A DNA stretch of 64,000 bases from Heterotrichella gracilis (GCA_032358255.1 JAULBX010017747.1:62001-126000), one strand, 5' to 3'. Counted from the first letter of the stretch, positions 37,201 through 49,788 are shown. The notes: generated from the sequence alone by a model not told the origin. Numbers and translations: made by a program.

Positions 37201-37608
37201 CCAACGTCCAACTGTGATTAATTCATGCCAACATACCTAGCACACCACCGCCATGCTACAGGACTACACATGCGTATACTTGAACTGCCACGTGTGTGCG
37301 TGCAAGACGCCTGACAGGTGGCAGTAATGCACTCACGGTTTCAGAGCTGAGCGGGGTAGGCAAAAAGATTTCTTGACGGCGGGCATGCAAGACCTGTTTC
37401 AACTACTCGAGTTGCCGATACCCACCTTTCTGCTGGCAACCAGGAACCTTGGCACCTCCCCCTTGCGGGTCTTGAAGTCTATGGGGTTGACCGAGGTGGC
37501 ATGCACCTTGACCAGCACCTCCCCGTTGCCACGCACGGGTATGCGCTGGTTGTGCATCAGTTCAAGCACAGAAGGAGGCCCAAAGCCCTTAAGAATGACT
37601 GCCCTCAT
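34205..37608 (-). CDS. Zinc-free MDR quinone oxidoreductase / enoyl reductase-like
   Basis: Medium-chain NADPH-dependent reductase of the quinone oxidoreductase group. Exons 37608-37426, 37133-37080, 36815-36642, 36327-36175, 35870-35774, 35377-35245, 34823-34679, 34264-34205 close at 332 aa. Signatures: MRAVILKGFGPPSVLEL start, VHATSVNPIDFKTRKG, VLGGDVAGVVE, YAEYVVVKEEHLAHIPQGVS, the NADPH fold VLVHAGAGGVGCMAIQLAK, ELGADAVVDYT, DAVIDTIGG and the C-terminal AHAYLEQGHARGKVILKV. No structural-zinc cysteine cluster is seen, as expected for this branch. No transit peptide, so probably cytosolic. The last acceptor (34265-34266) lies inside an AGAG run; the exact junction is uncertain by a few bases. 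Confidence 0.9.
35945..36135. repeat. ~43 bp satellite, four units, in an MDR intron
   Basis: The unit is CTGGCTGTATTGCTGGAATG, then CATGTAACTAAGTAACTAAGTAA. The third unit is slightly altered. Single copies of the same unit occur at ~57049-57092 and, diverged, at ~62535-62575. Confidence 0.85.
36525..36580 (-). repeat. Copy of an MDR exon end
   Basis: CACCTGTCATGCCGTGACCG and CACCAGCGGCATACCCCC repeat the exon end and donor at 36640-36690. CCCTAG/TTTAGGG fragments lie between. Confidence 0.75.
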
Positions 37609-38307
37609 CGTCCCTACTGCTGGCTGCTAATCATGTGAGCCACAAGGGGATGTTCAAGGTGGGTGCAGCAGGCAAGCAAACAGGCGTGCACAAACCAAGC
37701 ACACGTATGTGTATCCTGCCAATTCAATTGATTAATTCGTGTGTATTTGGTACCAGGAGGTGTATGCGTGTTTCAGAGCCGCCCATGCATGCATATGGAG
37801 GCGCAGATCCCACCTTGCTCTTTTGGATACGACAAGCCGTCGGTGGTCAAGTGCCTTCCTTTATGCAGCTCCCTTTGCGTATACTTGAGCAAGTGCGTAC
37901 TGTGGCAGTGGAATACGTGTATAGGACGAGAGGAAAGAGGTCAATCGAGATGCCGCGAGATGTGGCCAAGCGAGTAAGCTTTGAACTGGCTACTTGAAGC
38001 AACACTGTAACAACACTGCAGCCACCGAATTAGCTGTTGGGTTCTAGTGGTTTGTTCCAAGGCACTGCAGTTGCCACTTTGTAGACAGGCGTGGAAGTCT
38101 AGACCCGCAGAAGTTCGCGTCTACTTGTAGTCCAGGCTTGGACATACGTTTTCAAAACGCATACGCAATCACCTGTATCTTTCAGCCATCCTTGTTCAAT
38201 ACACGCGATATTCTTGTATACGTGGCTTCCTTCCTATCACTGCAACCCTCCGATCCTTGGTGACAAAACTCGCCACGTCGTCTCGCCAATGCCCGCCACC
38301 GCATGCC
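37609..38307. other. Divergent intergenic region
   Basis: Lies between the 5' ends of the MDR gene (-) and the basic-protein gene (+). A plus-strand open frame at 37635-37997 has no recognisable motif. Probably promoters. Confidence 0.4.
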
Positions 38308-40284
38308 ATGGCCAACGCTGGGGCTATGGGTCGGGGAAGAAACGATGACGGAGATGAAATTGTGCATTCAAACCAGGCTTTGGATCTGGTGAGTAACTAG
38401 CACTAGTATAGGGGACTGCAGATGGTCCACAATGGCGGTGCTTGCATGCATAGTTGCACGCATGCACCCAATTGGGCTATGGGTTATGCTAGTAAGGGTC
38501 AGTACTACACTGTTTTTTGGGATCCACGTCTAGCGTAGCACCTCAAATCCTCCCACAAACTGCATATATGCATGCACCTGCATGTACTGAGCTTCACTCA
38601 GCCCCTGCCGCCAGTTGCACCCACTGGGACTCGCCACTGCTTTCACAGCAACAGCATCACGTTGGTCTTTCACACCTTTGTATTGAAACACCCTGTTAGT
38701 CCACTCACCCTGAAACAGCAAGTTACCTTGGTGGTGGTGGTGGTGGTGGTGGGTGGTGGCCAGGCGACTTGCCATAGACTACACAGCGTGACCTACAACA
38801 CACAGCCCAGCCTATGGCACTCACCTAACCTGCCCCACCCCATAAGATTTCATCACACCCTGGCCCCCGCCACTCCCCGCACGTCCCACCACAAGCGCTC
38901 ATTCACACACACACACACCACCCTAGCGCATTCGAAAACTACCCCGCAAGTGCAAGCCAGGCCGGTGTATGTATGTATGTGTGTATTGCGCACAGGTTGC
39001 TGGGTGGTTGGGTATAGCCGACGTGGGCAAGGTGCTGGAGGATGGCGCACAGGGCTTGGAGGAGTACGAGAAACCAAGGCCACAGTTCCTGGGACTGGGG
39101 GCCAAATTCCTGTCCCACAACAAGGTACGCGTGGTGTGTGGGGTAAAAAGTCTTGCATTGCAGTCCTCTGCATTGTCACACACGCAGCATAATGGTGTTC
39201 TCATGCAGTAAAGAGCAATAGAGCATTCGCGCTGATCTGCATCGCCGTATGAATACAATTAATTTCATTGAATGCTTAAATGGGTTAATATATAATAAGC
39301 AATATAAATTGCTTATTATAAAGAGAATTGGAATCATCATGGCGCCAGGCTCTTGTACTGGGGCAAGGGAATACAGCGCCTGCTAAGAAAGTGGTGCAGC
39401 CTGTAAGCCTAGCAGGGGTGGTTGTGACAAGGAAGTTGGCATTATGTTATTTATCTAAACTGAAATTCAATTGATTTGTTATTTTATTCAGGCCATGGCG
39501 ATGACCAGCGGCGTTGAGCGGCAGCTGGGCAAGAGGGTGATGAAATCAACTGAGAGGAACCAGGGGGGGCGGGCGCATGATCACAGGCAGGGGGAGGGGA
39601 GGCACGACCATCGCAAACGGGCGGCGCATCAGGTGCGGGTGGGTGGCGAGCCACATAATTGTAAGGGTCAGTGCACGCAAGCATTTGCCTCACAATTGTA
39701 CAACCAGTGTACCGCTGGACAAACATAGCAGTACAAAATGATCACTGGGTACGGCTGTCAGGCGACTGCCTACGGCACTGACCCTTGCAAAATCACCTTT
39801 TGCGGTTCGTTGTGTATGTTGGTCACTCGTGCACATTTCAAGACATGTGCAGGATGAGGTTGGTGAACTCGTCCCGGTCAACCATACCATTGTGGTTGTC
39901 GTCCACAGCTGCACAGCACACAGCTTCTTAACCACATGCAAACCGTTGTGGTTGTCAATGACACAGCTAAAGTCAACACTTTATGCTGTTCACCCTGCAT
40001 GTACCAACCACTGCCCGCACGTCCAGCAGGGGAGTGACAGTGACGAGGAGGAGGGGAGGGGATCTGCGTTTGGACACAAGGGACGAGAACCACAAAGTGG
40101 TGTGGAAGGGAGTGGGGATGGGGTGGAGCTCGGGGACGGGGCTGGCGCCAGGGAAGCGGCTGTCGGCAGCAAGCGGGGGGGCTTGAGTCGAGACCACCTG
40201 CTATCTGCCCCGCTGCAAGGGGTAAAGAAAAAGAAGAAAAAGAAAGGGAAGGGCGATCAGCCTGGAGCAGCGCCTGTCAGTTGA
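38308..40284 (+). CDS. Small basic protein with Lys-rich tail, possibly nucleolar
   Basis: Exons 38308-38388, 38996-39124, 39492-39632, 40030-40284 are all phase 0 and give 201 aa. The middle exon reads EEYEKPRPQFLGLGAKFLSH, followed by SGVERQLGKRVMKS. This resembles short conserved eukaryotic proteins carrying an RxxRLGLGAK motif (DUF3245-like), but I am not certain of the family. An acidic patch (SDSDEEEG) precedes a C-terminal run of seven lysines, which suits a nuclear or nucleolar protein. The second exon is well supported by frame and splice sites. A minus-strand open stretch at 38530-38720 inside the first intron (FQYKGVKDQRDAVAVKAV) looks somewhat protein-like and could be a separate exon. 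Confidence 0.65.
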
Positions 40285-42213
40285 CATGGCCCATGTGACG
40301 ATGGTGGTGTCACGGAGGAAATGAAGGAGGGGGGAGAAGAGAGGATGGGACTACTTATATATGTCACTACCTGGGTTGGGGTGAGGTGGATTGCATGGGC
40401 CCCAGGCTGTTACCAATTTTGGGGGGGTCGCAGGACAGTGGCAATGCCATGGGCCCACTGGGCCCACAAAACAGTGTCGCAGGGGGCATGATCCAATGAT
40501 GGAAGGTTCATCGTATTACCAGATATCCACCCTTTTTTGGTGGCTGTGCCAGATTTTGGTCAGCTGCAACAGCTCGTGTGTATTCCACCGATTCTACGCG
40601 GCATGAAGTACACACAGATATGTCTCCTGTGGGCGTATGCGTTCTTTTTACCGTAAAACGTGACTAGAATAATTGTAGAGTCTTTTGAGTTACCTTAAAT
40701 TATTGAACCAGATGATCGTTATTTTTGATGGTCTCGAGACCTGGGGCAGCCCGGGGCAACGGTTGAGCTCGGGCAGCTCTGCATGCATGCCATGTGCGTC
40801 ACTGCAGCAGGCACCATCGGCGCAGAGCGCTCAGCGCTGTCATTACCAAAGCCTTTGCTGAGCAACTTTTACATGGTGATACATTACGACGGTAAAATTC
40901 CTGACAAATTATTCTTCTACCCCGGCTACTGCCTGTTCAACTTACAGACAATTCAGTGACAGTGTATTCATGCACTGTTGCTTAGCCTAGCCCCGCCCCC
41001 ACACAGTTCCACCCAGTCCTGATAAAGAGCAACTATGTCAACTTGCGACTATAATCCTGCCATGGCTTGCGGTATGCTGCCAGTGGCCACGCAAAACTAG
41101 CACTTGAGATGCTGCTGGTGCAGCTGCACAGTGACGTGTACTACACAACGTAAAATACAGGGTACAAAAAATGGTACATACAGATACACAGGCAGCAGTA
41201 TTCTGTGCGGGACACAACTGTCACCAAAAAGGCTAGTAATTGACGAATACGCACAAGCGCCATGAATTGATGGCCAATTCACCGCGAAACGCACAACCTC
41301 CTTGACACATTCAGAGCATCGCCCATTGGGCAGTACCCGAAGGGGTTTCAAAATAAACAAGTACACTAGGGAGGCGTTGACACCACCACCTGATAAATGT
41401 GGTGAGTGGTACAAGCCCAGGTAACACACCTACACAAACAACGCAAAGCTGCTGCAGGCAAAACGGAGGCAAAACTGTAGAGTGCAGCCAGAGGCGCATT
41501 CTGCAGATGTACAATTCCCCACCAGTGATGATTTACTGCCAATGATGATACAAATGTGGTTCTGTCAACACTGCTACCATGCCACTACAATTACCCTGTG
41601 TGACAAACCCTACAACCCCCTCTACAAAACCCTTGATAAACCCTGCGCCACCCAACTGCATGGCCTGGTAGCACTACAGTACCTTTGCTACAGCCCCAAA
41701 CCCCCCGCTAACCCTCGCTATGAGCAAAACCCTCATGAGGTTCAATACTTGTCCAACATGGCTTGACCCCTGCACGATGCGCCTTGCTGATCATCTCCAC
41801 ACGCTGAACCCCCAGAAACCCTACAGGGTGCTTTTCCTGGTGCCAATTAAAGACTAAGTCCTGATGCTCCCTGACCCTCCCCGATCCCAAAAGTATGTGC
41901 CTACCCATATGACAACCCTTCATTAGGGTCAATTCCACCGATGCCACACAGCACCGCATGGTACCTGCAGCTTTGCCCTGACACCCTCCCCTAGGGTAGA
42001 CACCCTCCACTTATGGCCCAAAACCCTTCAACGGGGTCTGGCAAAACCCTCCGCCAGGTGTAGACGGGCAGCCCCTAAAACCCTCCGCCAGGGTTTAACA
42101 CACGCCTCCCTTGCCACCAGCGCCACTCTTAACGCGTAGAAAGCCTCCGTTCCCAGCGCCCATCAGGGTTTACCAGACAGCACTTTAGGGTTCAGCAAAA
42201 CCCTCCCTTAGGG
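40285..42213. other. Convergent intergenic region with decayed 3'-end copies
   Basis: No gene recognised in 40285-41700. From ~41750 to 42210 the sequence is built of short AACCCTC...GGGT phrases that echo the last-exon end of the PCMT-BTB gene (CGGGGTCYGGCA near 42035 and 42225; GGGCAGCCCC near 42066). These are decayed tandem copies of that gene's 3' end. Confidence 0.5.
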
Positions 42214-45200
42214 TCAATACACGGGGTCCGGCAGCCCCTCCTGCGCCTGCGCCGCCTCCCGCAGCAGCCCCACCACCCGCATGTGCAGTGCGCACGCCTC
42301 GCTGGCGATCAGCGCCATGTGGCGGGCTGACAGTGCCTGGAAGGCCTCAGTGGCCACCACCTCAGCGTGGTGGTGCACGATGTAGTCCAGGGCGCATGTG
42401 CGCAGGGAGGGAAGGTCGGAGTCATCCGCCAGGGCAAGGAGTGCGGGGGCGGCCTCTGCTTTGACTGCAGATGGGATAATGGGGATGTTCGCGCCTTGGA
42501 AGTATGGTCATACTCATGATGACAGGGATACAACCACAGCTGAAGATACTTGCACGGTGCATTGCCGGTGGCAACAAAACTACTGATAATTTTCGAGTAA
42601 TTCTTAATTATTAATTACACCAAAATAGAAGAAGAATAAAATAGCTGGCAGGCCTAGTCGGCACCTACCTTAAATGCCGGTTGATCATGTACATTGCCTA
42701 GACACCCCAGTCCCCTCACCCCTTGCATCCCCCTAATCCCCCTCCACTCCCCCCTACGCACCGTCATCCTCCACCTCCTTGCTCTTCAGCTGCTGCACCA
42801 GCAGGTACTCGCACAGCCCCACCAGCCGAGGGCACCCGTAATAGTGCCCCAAATGCAGCAGCGCGGCCGACATTTGGGGCTCCATATCCACCGGGACCAC
42901 GTCAGAATACAGGTACTGCAGGAATGCCTCGAAGGCTGGCCGGTGGAAGTGGTCGGGGACCGCCAGGGTTGCTGAGTTGGCGTCCCGCATGCCAGAGTCT
43001 GAGAGGGCCCTAAAGTGCTCGCATCTGGCGCGGATGATGGAGCTGCGGGGGAAGGGAGGGTGGGGTGAAACGAGGGTGGGCGGGGTGGGGGGATGGTTTG
43101 GGACTAGCAGGGAGGGATTATGCTCTTGCGGAGGGTGTGGTAAGCTCATCCCCGGCGCACACCCCCTATAGCCCTACACGAGTTCGCTAACACGTCATCA
43201 CTCACAGAACCTAGCCCAAAACCCTCAAAACCCTTACCGGTGCACCGGCACGCTCCACCCCGCCCCCACCAGCTCGCAGTCTGGTGCCCCCAGGCCAACC
43301 AGCGTGTGCGCCACAGGGGTCCCACTGGGTGATCCCACCCCCCCATTTGACCCCGATGGGGTACCGCAGGGTGGGGTCATGTGGCTGCCAGCTGGCATGC
43401 CTCCGGTGCCCTCCTCGTCGTCTGTGGACGCCATTGGCTCGTCTGCTGAGGCGTGGCTGTTGCAGCGCATGGAGTGGAGGGAGTCGGAGGGGGAGGCAGG
43501 GCCAAAGGTGCCTGCGCGGGTGGGGATTCCCATCGATTTTTATAGATTTTGTATTGCATGTGAAGCACTTTGTTGACACCTCTACATCTTGACATGCACC
43601 CTTAGTCCTGTCAACAAGGTTCCCCATCTGCTCTGCACCTGGGTGAGCCTACTAAATATTGCAGCAATCATCTACCGCTTTGAAAATAAGAAAATGGCCA
43701 CGGCCAAGGTTGTTCCATTGACTAGCAGGGGTGAGCCCCCAAATGCGGTGCCCCTCTGTGCAGGCAGCTAATTCATTGCAATTATTAATTAATCAAGTAC
43801 ATTTATAATTTACCAACATGACTAATCATTATAAAAAACACTACCAACCTGCTGACCCGCATGACAAGGAGCGGGATGGGGAGCATGACGCCAGGAGCTT
43901 GGCCATGCGCGCCTGCCAGCCCGCGCGCCTGTCCCCATCTGGTGAGGGCGAGAAGGCGCTGCCGTCGCTCATGGAGGAGGTGGGGGAGCCTGCGAGGGGA
44001 TGGGACAGGGATTTGGTAGGGGTTCTGCACGGTTTGCCAGGGTTTTGCAGGGTTTGGCATCGCTTGCTAACGCACAGGTGAGGCAGCCTGTGGGGGTGTT
44101 GGGTAGAAAATTCCTTGCCATTTCATTTGCCCCAAAACAACTCTCAACTAAGGCTTGGAACAATCCCCCCATGACCGGGTTACCATCTGCCAGATTCCAA
44201 TCCCCACCTGCGATGCCTCCAATGTCCTCCATGTATGTTGATGGCGGCAGGCGCATGGCGGTCCTCGCACGTCGCTCCAGCTTGAGTGTGGCTAGCAGGA
44301 TCTGGGGCTCAGTAGGGACCTGGGAAAGGGGGGGTGGACGGGGTGAGCAAGGGTACTAAGAAATAAATAGGACTCTTATTATTAACTTATGACCCATGTG
44401 GGCCCCGAGGCACCCCTATTGCATATCCCACACCCCTCATCCCAAAAACCCTTCCTAGCCCCCACCCCGATCCCCCTCAAATGCCACCCTCCCCCGCCTC
44501 CAGGTTGCTGAACCACACTTCCCAGATCCCCCACCCCAAAACCCCATCCTACACCCCCACACACATCCCCCTCACAATGCCCCCCCCTTCCCGCACCTCC
44601 AGGTCGCTGAACCTCACTTGCGAGATGACCTTCTGCACCACCTGGCCACTGGCCTTCTTGGTGATGAGGCGCAGATCGTTGGGGGCAACAGGCACCACCA
44701 CCAGGCCACCCTCGGGTCGCAGCAGCGTCAGCAGGGCGGAGAGGCAGGAGGGGGGGCAGGTGCCGCCCACGTGCACGCGGTCGTACTGGCCCTGCGGGAT
44801 CGGTCGAAGATTTGAAGTTTAAGTCTTAAACAGCAGATAATAGACTCATGTATATATCATCCATATATCATCCAGATTACAGATTACCGGTTATTTATCC
44901 CCTTTCTTTTTCTCATGGGGTGTATGGCAAAAAACTCTATAGAAAGAAAATGCCCATGGATGCGAAATCCCAGCCAGCACCCTACATAGCACCAGCCCAT
45001 ACCCTGGCCTTTACCCTAGGCAAGGTCCACCTACCCTGTGCTTGGATGGCATGAACACGTTCAGCAGCTCAAACTTCACGGGGCAGGCGGTGGAGGCAAA
45101 CCTGCACAGCAAACAGCATGTGAAGGCTTCACCCCTTGCATGTGGGTGTTGGAAGCAGAGGGTGTGGCGACATCGCCTCCAGTGCGCCAAGGGGGTTGCT

Positions 45201-48135
45201 AGGAGATCCTGTTTTACGGTGCATTATGGTGTATTACCATCCATGTCGATAACATCCCTGGTGCAAAGTGCAGTAATGAAGCGGCAGGGCCATGCTAAAA
45301 CCATTTCCAGGTCTTCAAGACCCTAATATTGACACAAACAGACACAAAGAATAGTACATAAAATAAAAAGAACAGTTGTTCCACGCCTTCCCGACCCTGT
45401 ACTTACTCCTTGTTGGTCTCCACCAGCCTGCGCACGTTGTCCCTCCCCAGCTGCACGCACACGCGCTTGATGTCGATGCCCACAGACACGCCATCCTTGC
45501 CAACCTGCGCCAAGCGGGAGGATAGGATGGGGGCATGCCAGGGGAGGGGCAGAGATGGAGGTATGCATGCATATGCCATGGGAAAGGGACCGAGGGGCTG
45601 CCCATGCGCACCCTGCTCAATGTCACACATTCCCAAGCGCACATCAGTTGCAGACCTCAACAAGTTAATTTCCTGCGAACACCCCCTCTCCCACACACGG
45701 TAACATGGCTGGGCTGCTAAACCGCACAGGGTACCAACCATTCTACAGTCTCGTGTTGCAGCTTTTCATCAGACAAGGCAAGGTCTCCCATGTTTGTGAC
45801 AGCAACAGCCAATTATAAGACCAAGCACCCCCCGGCATCCTGCCCGCATTCACCGCCGTCGCACCATGTATGCCGCCGCCGCCGCCATCACCCCGCACCC
45901 GCTACCCACATCAAGCACCCGCATGCCTGGCCTCACCCCCAGAGCCTGCAGACATGGCAGCAGAGGCTCAGCGTGCAGTCGTGACTGGCAGACAGGGTGT
46001 GCAATGGCTTACACAGATTGCTGACAACCCACATTACTATGGTTACTGGACACATGCAGTTTGCTGAACACCCAACATGTATACAAGATTACAAGATTTA
46101 TTTGACATGGCTTACATCAAAATGAGTAATGGGCTCTCACTGATTAAATCGACACCCACATTTGTGAGCCACCAGTCAAAACCCACCCCACCAGCAGGCC
46201 CGTGGCGTGCATGTGCGGCACACTACTGTTGAAATCGTGCTCCTCCAACCCCCTTGACCACACATCCCCCCACCCCACCCCCCCACCCCACGCACCCCAC
46301 CACTACACAAGCATGTTGCACCACCCCATGTATACCAGCCAGCTGATGAACCCCTGCCCATGCAGCCTTCCACCCACCTGCAGGCACGTGGCGTGCATGT
46401 GCGGCGCGCTGATGTTGAAGTCGTGCTCCTCCACGCGTATGGGCGCGTCAATAAAGGCCTCCTCGCGGTAGGGCGCCAGCACAAATAGATCCCGGGGGCA
46501 CATCTGGAGGGCCTTTTGAACGGGGTCGCTGCAGGTGGGGGAAAGGCGCACAGTTTGGTCAATACTGGCACGATTTAAGGGCCCATTGCATGGCGTGGGT
46601 GCTGTGGGTGGGGGTGAGTTCAAATTGATATGCCTGGAACACATCTAAAGGGCTTTGGAATGCGGTCGCTGCAGCCAGGGAAATTTCTGGATTCTCCATG
46701 AACACCCCCTGCAGATGAGGAGGTTTTATGTTCTATATTTGCCTGGTTATTGTAGAAAAGCGAAGACGAATTTTGAGCTTACGCAAGGCACCATGACCTG
46801 CGGCGCCTCTCCCCACCTGATTGCGGCCCCCTGCCTCAGACATTCCTCTCCCAACCCTTTCTTGTCACGGAACCATGCCACCAAAAAGCATCATAGACCT
46901 ATTGCTGCCGTCGCCATTTCACACCTCCCCCTCCCCCACATCTATCTGCCTGATTCCACCCCTGCTGGAGTTGGTGCACCCCCCGATCCACCCACTGGGC
47001 TAAATGCTGGTCTGGCTTTTTTTTGCCGCACATTAAATACTAGTAAATGATTTTAATCTCTACCTACCCACCTTGTAATGACCCCCATCTTGCGCAGCTG
47101 CGCCACCAGCTCATCATTGTTTGTGGCCTGCGCGTGCTCAGCCATGCGCCCGCCCGCTATCAGGCGCAAAAAGTGGTGCAGCGGCAGGCGGCGGTTGCGC
47201 TCGGCGGCGCGGCCACGGGCAGCGGCGCCCTGCTGGAGAAGCACAGGGTCAACGCAATTTGCGTTTGCTCTCTTTTTGGGTGTGGTTTATTCAATTTCAA
47301 TGTCAAGGTCCATTGTGCTTCGATGCAGTGCCCTAGGGGGTGCGGCATGCACACACAACAGCGGAGGGGGAGTATTGCTCACCACAAACTCTGCCAAGGC
47401 CGTCCTCGTCACTGCCCTCACCCATCTCAGCATCCAACTAAAATTAGGATTTAATATTAGGGTTTGTAATTTAGGGTTTAGGGTTCACTGAACAAAAACT
47501 CTTGCCAGGCCGTCCTCGTCACTGCCCTCACCCAGCTCAGCATCCAAGTTCTATCCAAGTTTGTATGTAAGGGTTTGCGATTCAGGATTTAGGGTTCCCT
47601 CACCACAAACTCTGTCAGGTCGTCCTTGCCGCTGTCCTCGTCCAGCTCAGCATCCAAGCACTATCAGGGTTTGGAAATAGGGTTTAGGGTTCACTCACCA
47701 CAAACTCTGCCAGGTCGTCCTTGCAGATGTCCACGTCCANNNNNNNNNNNNNNNNNNNNNNNNNNNNNNNNNNNNNNNNNNNNNNNNNNNNNNNNNNNNN
47801 NNNNNNNNNNNNNNNNNNNNNNNNNNNNNNNNNNNNNNNGCTCAGCATCCAAGCACTATCAGGGTTTGGAATTAGGGTTTAGGGTTCACTCACCACAAAC
47901 TCTGCCAGGTCGTCCTTGCCGATGTCCACGTCCAGCTCAGCATCCAAGCACTATCAGGGTTTGGAATTAGGGTTTAGGGTTCACTCACCACAAACTCTGC
48001 CAGGTCGTCCTCGTCGCTGTCCTCGTCCAGCTCAGCATCAAAGAAGTCCATGACCATGTCGTCAGGCACCGGCGGGTGGTTGGGCAGCCGTGCCAGGAGT
48101 GGCACGGGAGGGAGGGGGTCGCCCTCTGGGTTCAT
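42214..48135 (-). CDS. PCMT-like methyltransferase fused to BTB-BACK
   Basis: Exons: 48135-47989, 47229-47072, 46528-46378, 45945-45865, 45504-45407, 45101-45035, 44791-44597, 44319-44208, 43989-43849, 43511-43238, 43042-42762, 42464-42214. All twelve phases agree, giving 651 aa. Residues ~50-300 are a protein-L-isoaspartate O-methyltransferase domain: NNDELVAQLRKMGVI, FNISAPHMHATCLQALG, the SAM-binding RVLDVGSGCGVM, SVGIDIKRV and YDRVHVGGTCP...LLRPEGGLVVVPVAP. A Ser/Gly/Pro-rich linker follows. Then comes a BTB fold (APDCELVGAGWSVPVHRSII, HFHRPAFEAFLQYLYSDVV) and BACK-type helices (LADDSDLPSLRTCALDYIVH). BTB-BACK proteins usually recruit cullin-3; animal PCMTD1 similarly couples a PCMT domain to cullin-5. 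Function as an E3 adaptor for isoaspartyl-damaged proteins is inference. The acidic N-terminus (AELDEDSDEDDLAEFV) is the exon copied in the 47.4-48.0 kb array. Confidence 0.87.
44496..44535 (-). repeat. Copy of a PCMT-domain exon end
   Basis: CCTCCAGGTTGCTGAACCAC repeats the exon end at 44592-44640 (CCTCCAGGTCGCTGAACCTC), again just inside the following intron. Confidence 0.75.
46190..46254 (-). repeat. Copy of the SAPHMHATCLQ exon end
   Basis: GTGGCGTGCATGTGCGGC, then a near match to GTTGAAGTCGTGCTCCTCCA, repeats the exon end at 46378-46435 with its donor. About 120 bp of C-rich spacer separates them. Confidence 0.85.
47376..48045 (-). repeat. ~94 bp array of PCMT-BTB exon 1 ends with telomere-like junctions
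   Basis: Each unit holds a copy of the last ~50 bases of exon 1 (reverse of CTCAGCATC...GTCCTCG...CACAAACTC), an intact GTGAGT donor and a linker containing AACCCTAAACCCTAATTCC and CACTATCAGGG. Copies begin near 47380, 47494, 47600, 47692, 47888, and the real exon edge is at 47982. The two units nearest the gap and the real exon are almost identical; those near 47380-47550 are clearly diverged. Confidence 0.9.
47740..47839. other. Assembly gap, 100 N
   Basis: Exactly 100 N inside the 94 bp array, a standard placeholder. The true array length is therefore unknown and probably longer. Confidence 0.99.
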
Positions 48136-49788
48136 GGCTGCAGGGTGCCTGCGGGGTTTGCAAATGTGCGTTGGGGTTTGGAGTTTCACAGCTGCAGGGT
48201 GGCTGAGGGCGTTGCAAGCCTGCGTTGCAAGCCTGCTGCGGGGTTTAGGGTTCAGGGCGCAGGGTTTCTCAAGGGAAATGCCTCACAGTCCAGGATAGGG
48301 TTTATTGGACGCTAGGATTGGGCGGGGTTGTAACCAAGGCTAGAGAGAAACTGGGTGAAACACTGCACTAGTGCTGGTTTTGGTGGGTAGATCCACATTG
48401 GTGGAGATACTGAAAACCTACTCCACTTCGGGAGCATGGGGGTATATGATGGAGGCCACCAACTCTGGGCACAGGATGCCGGACCACATTCAACCAACTA
48501 GTTTGCAGTGATGACATCCAAACGCAAGTTAACAGGCGATGGCGGTGTCTGGATGGTACCATGAACATGACCACATGCCTTCCTGCTCAGGGGACCCACG
48601 GCGCAGTCCACAGTAAGTGCCAGGCGCAACACACTCGTTAAACCTGGTGCAACCTCCGAATGGTGGAAAATGACGCAAGTACGATATACGTGGGCATACA
48701 ATACTGTACTTCAAGAGCCCATCTCCCATCGCCACGTCGTTGTTGGAGTCCCGACCAAGATGGCATCGTCATGGGCTTCCGATGCATGCCCAACTCTTAT
48801 AATGCTCACAAGAACGCACAGAGTGCGCCAGAACATAACTATTGCCCACCAGCTGCAAAGCAGGCGTTTGAATGACAAAGAAACGGCAGATTTTGACACG
48901 ACACTGGTCCCTTTCTATCACCAGGTTGACACCCATCTCGAAGCCACTAGGTGAGAGGATGCAAAGAAAGCGTTGCCACGACACTGAGCTCTGAACATAT
49001 AAACCGAGCCCTGGTTGAGTGAGATATGACGAGACAGTAGACGTTAACGAGGGCACTGGTCGTGCACACAATTTGATACCTGCGAAACCTCACCCACATG
49101 GATACGAATACCCCACAGTGTTCAAAAAGGGCAAGTGGGCGCTGTGCAAGCTGGATAATGAAACCCTGAGGTGCCAAGAAAGCACCCGTGTCGTGACCTA
49201 GCTGTCCACCGTACCAGTCGAAGCTTTGTGTGCGTCGGGAAGCACTGACGCCAAGCTCACACCCCAGGCCTGGTCTGCCAGCCACAACGCTACAGCTCCG
49301 GGAGTTGTTCCGCTCCTTAACGCTCCAAGTAGGCTTTGGGCTGTCTCTGTACGCGCACTTCACTCGAGGGATTCCTGCCAGTGCTGCTCTTCCTTGTAGC
49401 TTTTGTCCTCCACCCAAGAAGCACATAGAGAAGCAAATCCCGGAAAGAATTTGGCCTATCCCTGGGAACTTTGATCGCATGGGCGGGGGGGTTGTTTCTC
49501 TCCATGTGGGGGGATTGCAATCCGGCACTGCCTTGCTGACACCCATCACACAAGCAAAATAGCAACACGATAGCCAACACGGATGTAGAGTATGTTTGCA
49601 AGGTGTGACATCAACACTTGCCTGAGTCTCAGGCTGAGAGCTGGCGACGTTTTGACGCAAACTGCTGGACGGAAGTCGACATCTGACATGCATGCAGTTG
49701 CACACACAAGGACCACTTGAAAGCACGACTCCTGGTGACAACCAGACAGTCATATCACAAGGTCATCTAAGGCCTGCAAGACAGTGCC
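48136..49788. other. Intergenic region, possible coding remnant
   Basis: Divergent promoters of the PCMT-BTB (-) and monooxygenase-like (+) genes should lie here. A plus-strand frame at 49019-49201 reads protein-like (PHGYEYPTVFKKGKWALCKL) but has no partner exons I can link. A minus-strand frame of 268 codons (48947-49753) has no recognisable motif. Not annotated as genes. Confidence 0.4.

Noticed and set aside
47376-48045. CRISPR-like array
   Set aside because: Regular ~94 bp spacing, but the whole unit is repeated, there are no distinct spacers, and the repeats are clearly copies of the adjoining exon end in a eukaryotic gene.
48947-49753. 268-codon open frame on the minus strand
   Set aside because: No recognisable motif, composition like shadow frames, no splice or promoter context, and it overlaps a more protein-like frame on the plus strand.
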